A model generated the notes under the pieces. That model was not told the origin of the DNA. It did no database searches and saw only the letters and a program-made list of their open reading frames with translations. A program made the position numbers and the translations under genes. From Branchiostoma belcheri (taxonomy: Eukaryota; Chordata; Leptocardii; Amphioxiformes; Branchiostomatidae), in contig NW_017804020.1 of assembly GCF_001625305.1 (NCBI RefSeq), positions 7,703,814-7,767,813 of the forward strand: a stretch of DNA of 64,000 nucleotides. The letters run 5' to 3'. How positions within the stretch are numbered: position 1 is the first letter of the stretch; each line of letters starts with the position of its first letter. Positions 22,701 through 34,700 of this stretch are shown here, piece after piece.

Positions 22701-25700
22701 GTGGATACACTGCTGCACCCATGTATTTTCATATCTTTCCGAATGTTAAGATATTAAATGTATTACTAGTATACAGCATATTCTTGACGTCAATGTGTCA
22801 GAGAAAAAAAGTTTGTTGTTGTACTTTTCAAAGATTTTAAAGTGAGAATTTGGGTTCAGAGGAACAGTAAGGTATGTACATGTATTAGGTTTTGCTGACA
22901 TGCTACATGTACTTTATATTATATGGTGCACCTAATCCCCAAATCTCTGATATGTAAAGATATCATGTCAATATTGTTTTTATTGTTTTTCTCAAGAATA
23001 TGAAATGTGATGCAGCAGAATTTGGATCATTTTTGAAAATTCACTTATATACATGTACATTAATTTTTTGTAGTTTTCAGTTGAAAATTAAGAACAGTTA
23101 TGGTTTAATCTCATCGGTAAAACTATGACTGTGAAGTAAAAAAACAAGAAATGGTATGAATAAATAAATCCAGACATAGCATCTTTTGTAAAAGCATGAA
23201 TAAAGTACTAGTTATGAGTTATGAGTTAAAGTATTAGTTATTGTCTATATACATTGTAGTATACTTTATTAGGTACACTTTCTCAAACACATGCACACAT
23301 ACACATAGTGCTGCATACCTAAACCAACATTTAGGTTCAGGTCCGGATTCAAGTCCAGAGGTTTAGGTTCAGTTCCGGACTCATAAGTCCGGACCTAAAC
23401 CCATGGCATATACACATACATATATTTTGGCATATACAAAATTGCATGTTGGCAACCTCGCAATGTTATCTGAGTGAAACTTTGGCCACATAACATGGAG
23501 GCCGACACTTGACGATGCCCGATGGCAATGTTTTCTTCATTTTGCAGCAAAGATTTTGCAATATACGGAAGGTTTTAGGTGGTTTGGAAAGAAAAGGGGT
23601 ATGTGAAATGGTCTTTTATGGTAATAAGTCCGGACTCGGTTCTTGACTTTTAGTTTTTTTTGGACTTGAACCTAAACATTCTTACAAGTCCGGATCCAAG
23701 TACATTGAACCGGTATGCAGCACTACACACACACACACTTCTAAACAATTATGTGACATCTGCGTTTTGTCTCCTGTGTAGCTATCTAGAGATCTACAAT
23801 GAAAGGGTTCGTGACTTGCTAAGAACACCAAGAAAAGGAATGGCTGCAGGCCACACCTTGAAGGTTCGAGAACATCCCAAGGAAGGACCATATGTACAAG
23901 GTAAGGCCACACCAATTTAATTTCTTGGTTAACGGATTTTTTACAAAAATAATGGAGCGGGCAGGCGAAAAAAAAAAACACAGGCTCAGGCATTGTATTA
24001 TGGCCCAAAATGGTACGATAGGAGCCATGAAGTCAACACACCAGGCTGGTTCAATATTTAAACAAAGAATTTTGAACTTTTAATGATACCATTGCATTGA
24101 AAGATGGAATAACTGTAACAACTAGGAAGAAAAGGACTGTTTTCAACTGTTCAGGGCAAAATATGAGCATTTTGCAGTTGATTCTGAATTTTTATTTTTA
24201 TTTCCAAATCAGAAAGAAATGAAGCGGGCGAATCCGTTAACCAAGAAATAAAATTGGTGTGGCCTAAGTCCTAGGAAAAAAATATGTTTCCTGTTTCCCG
24301 ACGGACAGTAGAAAAACTGCCGACCTGAGCATTTTTTGGTGGATCCCTGCAAGGGACATAAATTTTTTTAGCTGATCAACCTTCTCTAGCTCCATGATCT
24401 GACACATTAGTGATGAACTGTTGTACAATCAACTTTCCAACATTGACATTGAAAATAGAAGTGTGCTCTTGAACATTTTACTTTGTTACACTGTATCATA
24501 TAAGTTGGATCACTAGAGATTGCCAAAGTCTAAAAAAGAGAAGAAAGCAAGTAAAATCTGAGATTTTATACCTTCGGGCTTTTTATTGTATGTTTTTATG
24601 TTTATGTTGTTTATAACAATAATTGTTGTGCGCCGCAGGACTAGGGTTTTAAACAAAAAATTTATCGAGACCGGACACCCCTCTGTGCGAGGGGTCACCT
24701 TCGTGGACGAGACTGACAATACCTAATACACACCAAAGGTCAACGGTTGCGACCACTTTCACGCTCAAAGGGGTGTTCTGGGGCCACCAAAAGGCACCAT
24801 TCCCACACCCGAAAATATGTATACAATAAAAAGAAAAGAACGTGCATTATCTGCAGCCCAATAGCAAAACATATACCGAGTCTCAAAAGAATCCGTCCAT
24901 CCAAACGCGAGAAACATCTGCGAACATGAAAATCTAAATCTCTCACAAAACCCTCTCAGTAAGGTTAAGTCAATTTTGACCCTCCAGCCTAATTAACTCC
25001 TGACCCAACTTTCATGCGTAATTCACAATTTCCTGATGTTTTCTGTCCAAAATTTCTGACATGTTTTGATGATGCATAATGTTAAGATACAATCTGACCA
25101 CATTTGTTTCACATATACCTTATCCATATCTCAATATTAATATAATAAGCACTTGTCAATTTAGCTACCTTTAAACACCTCGTGCTTCGCACAGACATAC
25201 TTTTTAAAGACAAATTTGGTATGTACGCATTCAGCAAAAAAAACTCTACAACATCCCGTTGAGGCTGTGTCTAGAACTATAACTAGAACAAAGATTTTTC
25301 ATATTATATAAAAAAATTGACAAAAATATGCCATTGGAAATATTCATGAAGGCATAGCTGAGCACTGGAATCCTCCAAGATAATGGTCTCAACGAGAGAT
25401 TGTTGTACAACTTGTCTTCTTTCCAACCATCTTTGTTGCAAGTTAGAATAATATAATCTGAGCAAGCACCACTTGATTAAAAAATGGACTACAAAATTTA
25501 GACTTTTGGCATCCCTAGATGTGAAATATGACCTCTTTGTTGTTATTTGGGAACAATATGGCTAATCAATTTGTTGACATAGCACCTCACGGTAGGAGAG
25601 CAGACTACCTGGGCAGAACAATGGCCTGGCTGTTCACACCTTTACCCAGCGGTGGCTTACCTGCCAGACACAGCTTGGCTTGGTTTTAAAAACAATACAC

Positions 25701-28700
25701 AAACATGTTCACAAGTATGGGAGGTGTATAAACAATTCTCTTTATCTTATCAGAAGTTTTCAAGTGCAACATACATACACATGTGGTTTCCATAAAAATT
25801 AACATGGTCATACCTATCATAAAATGTGACTTTTCAAATAACAGCAGTGCCTTTGGGGGGGAAAAAACTAAGCAAAACGTACATGTGTATCCACAACTCT
25901 CAACAAAAGAGACAAAACCAGACAGTCAATCATCAGGCAGTTGACCTTGCCTGATACATATGTTTCAAAGTTTCTGAGTCAGCGCAACAGAATTGGGCTA
26001 AGTTGAAATTGCTCCCCTGGTCGTTAATATTTTCTACCAGCAAGGGTACAAGTTCATCACAGTTTGATTCGAGTCTTGAATCACACTGTAGTAATACGCA
26101 GGGCCAGGGCCTTGATTATAGTGAGGGAATCTCTACATTATTCACAATTCTAAGTTACAATTATAACGTTACTGGTTTGCCGGATGGGAAGCTCAGTTTC
26201 TGCAAGGAGGTAAAAAAAATCTGATTTGATTTTCTACATTTATGGTTTCTGTAATTTACCTGGAAGTCTTATGCCAGGCTACAAGCCTATGATATTTATA
26301 TAATATTACAACAGCTGAGGCTCTGTATGGATCTATAATAATGTGCCTTTCTGTATGTCGAAATGTTGATCTATCAAAGTTAAACATTTGAAATAGTTTA
26401 TAGACACAGGAAAACGTTTTGAAGTGGCATTGTTAATTCCTTACAATACACATCCTAGCTTGGTTTTCTAGACAGCCAAGCACCAAGGCCGTTCACACTC
26501 CACAGGGTGCCAGGTAGCATCCAGCGGCACCCTACCTAAGAAGTTTTCACACTGGGTGGAGAGGGGGCAATTATCGAACAATGGGGAAAAATTGTGAAAA
26601 TTGCGGTCAAAGGTGGTTGCTATGTGTTGCCAAGGGGAGCCAACGCCCATTTCACTGGGGGCCCAGAAAATGACTTAACCCTACTGAGCTTCCGCGGAAG
26701 GATGTCTCCTCCCCCGGAGGTAAAAAAAAGATAACCCCTACCTACCGACCCTAATTTCTTTCAGGACTGAAACTTTTTTCCTTGGCCCAAGTGTGCATGG
26801 ATGAACAAATTTAGTAATAATATATTGACAAAATTGTAGTAATTTTTGAATGCTCAAATTGTATGCTGCTATCCTTGATATGGATGGAAAAGTGTTTTTC
26901 TTTCAGGCTTTAGATATTGTTTTGATTCAACATTTAGTGATCTTGAATGTTAACTGTTACCGGTAAATGTATATCTAAAGACTTTGTTATGTCTACCTAT
27001 GTGAACCAATGACCTCGTAAGATTAACAGTATACAATATTATACTGTTATGTCTACCTTGCCACTATCACTGTATCACAATATCAAGATATTTCCTAAAG
27101 CAACCTTTAAAAGATAGATATGTTGCGTATTATGACATCGTACCAGAGTTGTCAACCGAGGGTTGAAGTGTTCAAAAACTAATTTTTAATTCTAGAACTA
27201 CGTATCGCAGAGTGGAACTCGCTGTCACCAAGTACAGTAGGGGCATTATCATTAGATAGCTTTAAACAATGTTTAGAGTTAGATGTTCAAGGGTTAGGTG
27301 TAACAAGTCGTTTGGTGTAATGCTGCCGGTGTGTTACGACGAAGGGAGGTCATACATGTACCAGCTACACACATGTATACTGCTACAGATACATTTTGGA
27401 CATGTAACGTTACATGTATGTTAAGTGACATCTTTCAATTTTGGCATTTAACTTAAATTGTGGCCATATTTTGCCTCCATATCTATCAAACCAAATAATA
27501 TGAGCCCATTTTTGCACATAAATTTGTATTGGATTCAGTGAGCAAGAGAGGGTGAATTTTAGTAGTAAACCCTTGAAAGCAAGAATAAAACAGTGTATTC
27601 TGTAATCTTGTTTCTGCTACGTTTCACATTAAGGCCACACCAATTTAATTTCTTGGTTAACGGATTTTTCTAGAAAAATAATGGAGCGGGCGGGTGAAAA
27701 AAAACAAAACAGGCCTAGGCATCCTATTATACAATGTAGCCCAAAATGGTACGATAGGAGCCATGAAGTCAACACACCAGGCTGGTTCAAAATTTAAACA
27801 ATGAATTTTGAACTTTTAATGACACCATTGCATTGAAAGATGGAATAACTGCAACAACAAGGATGAAAAGGACTGTTTTCAACTGTTCAGGGCAAAATAC
27901 ATGTATGAGCATTTTGCAGTTGAATCTTAATTTTTAATTTTAGTTGCAAATCAGAAAAAAATGAAGCGGGTGAATCCGTTAACCAAGAAATTTAACTGAA
28001 GAAGATGGCTGCTTGCTCCGAAGGAAGCAGGTGTGATATTGAGTTACATCGTCCCAGTTTCCTGGATGATTCCTTGGAAATTGTCCTTGCGTGAACGTTA
28101 ACCGTTTGGTTCTTCCCCTCATCCTGGTGTCAATGAGCTGGGGCAAACATTAGGCCACACCAATTTGATTTGTTGGTTCTTGGATTTTTTCAGAAAAAAT
28201 ATGAAGCGACAGGGCGAAGAAAAAAATAAAAAGAGATTTGTGCATCCTATGATAGCCCCAAATATTATAATCATATATGATAGGAGCCATAAAGTCAACA
28301 TACCAGGCTGGTTTGTTATTCAAGCAATGAAATTTTGATCAACTACAGCATTGTTAGATGAAAAAAACTGTTAGTAACAACTCTGAAGAGAAGGGACTTC
28401 CTTCAACTGTTCCTCAAATATTTGGAGTTGATTCAGAGGCTGAAATGTTTGCCCCTCGGCATAACACACCAGTTTCGAAAGCACACAGCACGGCAGCAGC
28501 TGGCTAGGTTACTAGAACTTGTTTCACCTATCCTTAGCACATCTAACTCTAAACATCATTCAAGGCTATCAAGACTTAGTGATGATTCCCATATTGTACT
28601 TGGTGGCAGCGAGTTCTACTCTATGTTGCATTGAAGTTCTAGGAAAAGACAGTTCTGTACTCACTAATCCCACGTTCTTCTTCCAGACCTTTCTAAACAC

Positions 28701-31700
28701 CTTGTTCAGGACTATGGAGACATAGAACAGCTGATGGACAGGGGAAACAGTATCAGGTGAGGTCCTCACCAAGTTTCTGGAGGCATAAAAGTAATGCAGG
28801 GAGGGAATTCGAACCCTAATACATTTATCTGCACAGCTTTAACGTTCATGAAATGCTACGGTGGCCCATAAGTACAGCCCTGCGAATACCTTCCACGTCT
28901 GCGCAAATACCTTCCTCGTCAGCACGAATACCTTCCTCGTCTGTGAGAATACCTTCCTCGTCTGCAGGAATACCTTCCTTCGACGAGGAAGCTTTTTCTG
29001 TGCAGACGTGGAAGGTATTCGCGCAGACATGGAAGGTATTCGCGCAGACGAGGAAGGTATTCACGCAGACACGCAGGGCTGTACTTACAGGCCACCGTAA
29101 AATGCACTTGGTATTTCAAGTCCTGCAGTATTTATTTAACATTTCCCTCAACATATGCCACACTTGCAGTCCTAAGACTGAATTATGGTGATAGTACATA
29201 CATACATTATCATAAACTTATACAATTATTACTAAGGTTAAAAGTTATAATTACACAACAAGTTTATCAAAGTTATTGCACTAAAACACACTACAAGTAC
29301 AACTACAATTTATGTACAGTCGAAGTATACAAGATATAATAATAAAACTAGTACAATGCGTTAGTTAAAAGATGCATGTTCGTGTACTATATCAAATTAT
29401 TAAAATCTTTAACAATATTTCTATTATTTATATAGGATTTATACTAAGTAATTGTAAACATGGGGGATCCTATGATAAAGAACACAGAGTGTTGACTTAT
29501 GTGTCCTGCTCATTCAGGAGGGTTGTCATATAGGGGATAGGACTTTTTTGTTTTCAGAATTTGTTCCATACATAAATACTGCATCTGATACTAAGGCCAT
29601 GTTGATTTGATTATATGGATGACATCCTCCGGGAGCCCCAAAACTGATGCGCACGTGCGAATAAAAAAAAAGTTTTGCAAAAAAAAAAGTTGTTTTCATT
29701 ATGAAATCTACGTGGTCACGAGGGTTGAACAAATGGGACAGAATATGGTTTGGCGAATAATCTAATCTTCAAGTTCATTTCCTTACAATTTCGTCTTTTT
29801 TCGTTTGATTTTGGCATTCTACGACATTGGTATAGTTTTTACTTATTTTTTTGTAACTTACGGTATATTTTTGCTCATTTTGCAACTGTTTTGTACGATT
29901 TACAGTATGGTTGAAAACTTTTTTTTTGTTGGAAATGGCCGAAAATTCATGCGCGCGCGGATGTCATCCATATAATCAAATCAACATGGCCTAAGGATGG
30001 AAGAGAAGTGTTCGCTCCTGTGTCTGATTTAATGTTCTCTTGTCTCCCGTGGTTTTTTCTTCAGGACAACAGCCTCCACCAACATGAATGATGTCAGCAG
30101 CCGGTCTCATGCCATCTTCACCATTGTGTTTACACAGGTGAGCTGGTGCACTACCAAAAATGTTTTTTCTTATTTTTCTTATTTTCTTATGTTGAGAAAT
30201 ATTTTCTTGCCAGGGGGATTTTCAAGAAAATTCAAGAAACATTCTTCAAAGATTTTGTAATATACTATGTTGATTCTTACACAAAGAATTTTATTCTTCT
30301 TTTTTCTTACGGAAAGAAAATATTTCTATTATCATGCTCACCAACAAGAATCTTAAGAATTTTAAGAAAGTTTACAGTATTTTTTTCCTGCTACAAGAAA
30401 TATTTTCTTGTGTACAGAATGGTTTTCTTGCTTCAAGAACAGTTAGCTCTTAGTTCAAGAAATATTTTCTTCAGAACAGAATTGTTTTCTTGCTACAGCA
30501 AGAAAACTCAAGAAACACATGTTTCTTGATTTTCTTACTACGGGGATTCTTTAATTTCTTGTTCAAAGAATAATTTTCTTGCTACAAGATACCATTTCTT
30601 TGTGCAAGGAAAACAAGAAAAAAGCATTTATGGTAGTGATGTGAATCACAATTTTTTCTCGGTACTTTGATATTTGCAGTATTAAATTCTGTCCCTTCTT
30701 CTATCATTACTGAATAAATAATTCACCAGCATTCTTTTTGCTGCACTTGCCGCCACCGTGAACGTATACTCTTCCTCTGGGTGGCTGGAATCCTGAACTA
30801 TCTTACCATACCTGCCTTGATTTATTTGTTCTAGGCCAAGTTCAACAGGGAGATGCCCAGCGAGACTGTCAGCAAGATTAACCTGGTGGATTTGGCAGGA
30901 AGGTGAGTGGTGCTGTCACTGGTCTGATGATTGATAACATGGCAGGAGAAGAAGAAGCATGAGGAGGAACTGTAATATTTCACCCATTATTATATAATAT
31001 ACTATACATACTATACAGGTTCATACATTGTAGTATGGGTGAAATTACTGAAATATGATGATTTGGTTGTTAACTGTACGTTGTTTGGTTTGCCAGTGAG
31101 AGGGCCAGTGCAACAGGTGCCACCGGGGACAGGTTAAAGGAAGGAGCCAACATCAACAAATCCCTGGTGACTCTGGGAAACGTCATTTCAACCCTCGGTA
31201 AGTCAGCCGGAATAAACGCTTCAGCTCACGTGTTTTAGGCCGACTTTAGACTGACGACGGTATATAGTCGCACGATAATTGTTGTGGGCGACGGCTTTCT
31301 TTAGACACATGACCAGAAAGCGTGGCGGACACCCGCAGCGCAAGGTGGCACGCCGCGTGAATTCAAAATAGCGAGAGAACCCCTTGTTTTTGTCATGATG
31401 CAGCAGATTGTTCTTTTTCTGCTTTTTGTATAAGAACTCGCGTTTCGGAGTATGGTTCCCAACAAAGGGCTATGAGGCACATGTACTGAGATGATAAAAT
31501 ACCTAGGTTTGAACCCAGCGTTCGGTGCTGCCGCCGGAAGGCGGATCGGTACCGGAGAAGTAGCGATTGGTGGTAGGGGATCACACTCGGCATGTTTCAC
31601 AACATTCAATGGTATACTATACTATAGGCGATGTTTTTGGACAGAAAATAGCGCTTGCAGGCTCATTTGCATATGTTCCATGACATCCTACTTCCTTCGC

Positions 31701-34700
31701 CGGCGACGGTTCACTTTATACGGAGGAAGCTCCGTCTCGGACCCCCCGCTGAAGGATCGCACGATAGGGTTCGAGGTGGTAGTGATGACGATTCGAGGAT
31801 TACTGTCGTGCGACTATTTTGATCGTCTTTAGACGGTGGTGAAATACCGTCGCTGGCGACATCTTGACGATAAACATTCGTACGACTATTTAACCGTCGT
31901 CAGTCTAAAGTCGGCCTTAGTCTTCAGAAACATCAGTTGTACAGACATACGCACAGGCAGTTTTCTTTAATTTGCTGTAATATGCGTTAAAATTAAATCT
32001 ACCGTTAAGTGTTGCTGCTCCTCCTCAATCTTTTGGCCCTCCTCTTACCATTAAGAGTTACCAGAATCCCCCCATTCAGAACCTTCTGGCAGGCTGGTTG
32101 TACATCATGTACAATGTATGTCACTGTTTACACTACCGAGAGCAGCTATAGCCATGCACATTAGAACATTCTCTACATCAGATGTCCCTTCACCATGTCC
32201 AGCTCTGCATATCTGCATATCTGCTGTTGTTTGAGTAAAGCCACACTGACTTAGTTTTATGGATGACATCCGTGCACGTTGATTTTTGCCTGTTCTAAAA
32301 AAACAAACAAACAAACAAAAAAATGTCCTCCAAGGCTCTGGCCTGGCTATAGGCCTGGGTACGTAGTCCATTGTAGTTAGCAGCAATACGGAGCCGATGG
32401 TAACTCAGGAGGATGGCACCGATTCATGAACTCTGCAAAAAGCCAGCATCTGCCAACTTGCCATAATACATGTACATGTACATGTACCTCGCTATGTACT
32501 GCCACAAATTGAGGATACCAGCTATGTATTCCTGTGGTTTAGAAGCATTTTTATTTTATTATTATTGTAGCATAATACGAAGGGGGTTAAGTCTGCCATC
32601 TTTGATTGGTTGACAAAACAATGTTTTTTTTTCTGCCTCTGAACCCGGCTACTTTGGGCAGATATGAGAAAACAGCGTGTTTAGTTGACTGTCCACCATG
32701 GTTTGGTCTGGGTGCATGTTGTCTTTTCCCGGCTGACACACGCTCATGTCCCACGTGTCCAACACGACCACGTCTGGATCCGCCCGGAACATCTCTCGTA
32801 TCACCTCCGTGATCTGGTAAGCCAGCCAGTCGCTTCCGAGCAGGTAGAATGCGATCTTTCCTCCGTCGTGATTTCGCGTTGTTCCAGTTCTCACGAAAAC
32901 CCGCGTGCCGGGAGCCCTGCGCTTGAGACGGTGTATGGCGCCCCGTACGGCGTATAGTTTTGACCGGATCATTTCCAGCGGCTCTGCCGTAAAGTGAGCC
33001 CACAGACTCACGACTATTACCGTGTTTGGTCCTCCTGGTTCGGCGTCCAGCGTTTCAGCAATGTAAGGGCGGGTACTAAAGATAGGCCAAGCGCTTCCTT
33101 GTAGAGGGAAGTGTTGAAATTGAAAGCGAACAGAAATGTTCCATTGGCTGTTGTCTCCTCCGTAAAGAGCTGTAGAAAAAAGGCACCACTTCTTAATTTG
33201 TGACTGACTGTTTGGAATGCCGAAAAGAATTTTCATGCTTCCCCTTTGACGATGTTAAGAAGGTGTTTTTGGAAACATTCACAAACCTGTAAAATCCATG
33301 GTACTGCTGTCGTACTTCAACGGCACTACCTTCTGCAGTCGCTGGCTCCATTGTCTGATAGTGGAGTCACCTAGAAGGCATAGACATGATTAAATCTAAC
33401 GTAACATCCAATGGACTGTATCTAATATATCCAGAAGCGCAATCATTGATTATCAGACCATAACGATGCGTACCTTGAAAGTACACGGTCTTGTTAGCCA
33501 GGCACCGCCGGATGTCTTCCTTACCGAACACTCGGACATTGCAGACGGATGACTTCCACACCTTGCCTGACCAATGTCCCAAAGCTGCAGACTTGTCCCA
33601 GGTACACGCTGGAAGGTGTTGAGGTGTGGGAAGTTCTGCTTCAAGAACATGTATGGGCTCCTTAGGGTCTAATTCAAGTTCCATCTCAAGATATGGCCTG
33701 TGTGGTTTAAAGTTTAAGATGTATCAATGAACTAGTCATGCATTTTCTATACCCCAAGTAATTGTATTGAGGGTATTGATACAATATTTTATGCATACAT
33801 ACATATTTGTAAAGATTTTAAGTTATGCAGAAACATGTTTTTATTAAGAGCCTCATATTTCTTTAGTACTTAATATCCTCTTTATCCCTTGCAAGCATCA
33901 AGCCACATGAACTATGAATTACTTAAAGAGGACAACAATGAGAAATTGTCCATAGTAGGACAGCCAGAATACCGGTGTACAGCTAACTGGTGTTGAGACA
34001 ACTCAGCGTAGGACTTACTTTTGCAAAAGTTTCTTCTCTTCTTTAGATGCCAGTCTCAGGGCCTTCGCCCAGCTCTTGCCCGAGTCCCACCGACACCTTG
34101 ATATGGCGGAACACGGAAGTTTGTCCGGTTTCTGACAGATCCAGGTCCCGTTCACTTCTGGCTTTGAGAAGTCGCACTGCCGTTGCGGCGACAATCTGGG
34201 GGTGGGAGAACTGAAACATTGCCTTTTATGATGTGACTTTGCATTGACGAAAGTGCAGTGGAAGACTCTCTTGTTTGGAACTTCTCGAACTCTCTGTAGA
34301 ACCTTCACTCCCTCGCTTGGGTGGACCAGCTGAATCTTTATCTGATATAGAACAACAGGTGTGAAGGAGTAGAAGTTATGTATAAAAAGCCACATCGCTG
34401 GCAGAACGAGCACATTTCGTTGTAGGGTTTTATTAGAAGAAGATATTGTTGTGCAAAAGAAATCTGTACAAGCAGAATCGAAAAACATAATCAAATAAAC
34501 GGACAACAACAAGAAATGCAGAAACTGTAAGCTGGAAAAACATTGTAAATATGTATCAAAATGCTGTGGCTTGTACCAAACAGCCTGACTTTGTTGCAAA
34601 CAAATTCCTTCTGTACTCACTGAAACGTTGCCGGCCCAATAGAGCGAGAACTGCACGGTGTAGATGCCGTTACAGTAGTCAGTGACGTGACCGGCGCTAC

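Noticed and set aside
28839-29191. Overlapping frames with RKVFxQT or NTFxVCA repeats
   Set aside because: They are translations of the mirrored 21-bp minisatellite hairpin.
30146-30529. 127-codon Phe/Leu-rich frame
   Set aside because: It lies inside the TTTCTT-rich MITE after exon 9; composition alone explains it.
31301-31832. Overlapping frames of about 100 codons on both strands
   Set aside because: All lie within the 679-bp TTA-flanked MITE in intron 11 and match no protein family I know.
32649-33236. 195-codon frame starting [16 protein letters not shown] as a separate gene
   Set aside because: Its first 22 codons lie upstream of the TTCTACAG acceptor and are intronic; the rest is NXPE exon 6.
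33367-33473. Extension of the NXPE exon 4 frame through [12 protein letters not shown]
   Set aside because: This is intron read-through past the GTACGC donor. Only the spliced version restores the GDSTIRQW motif.
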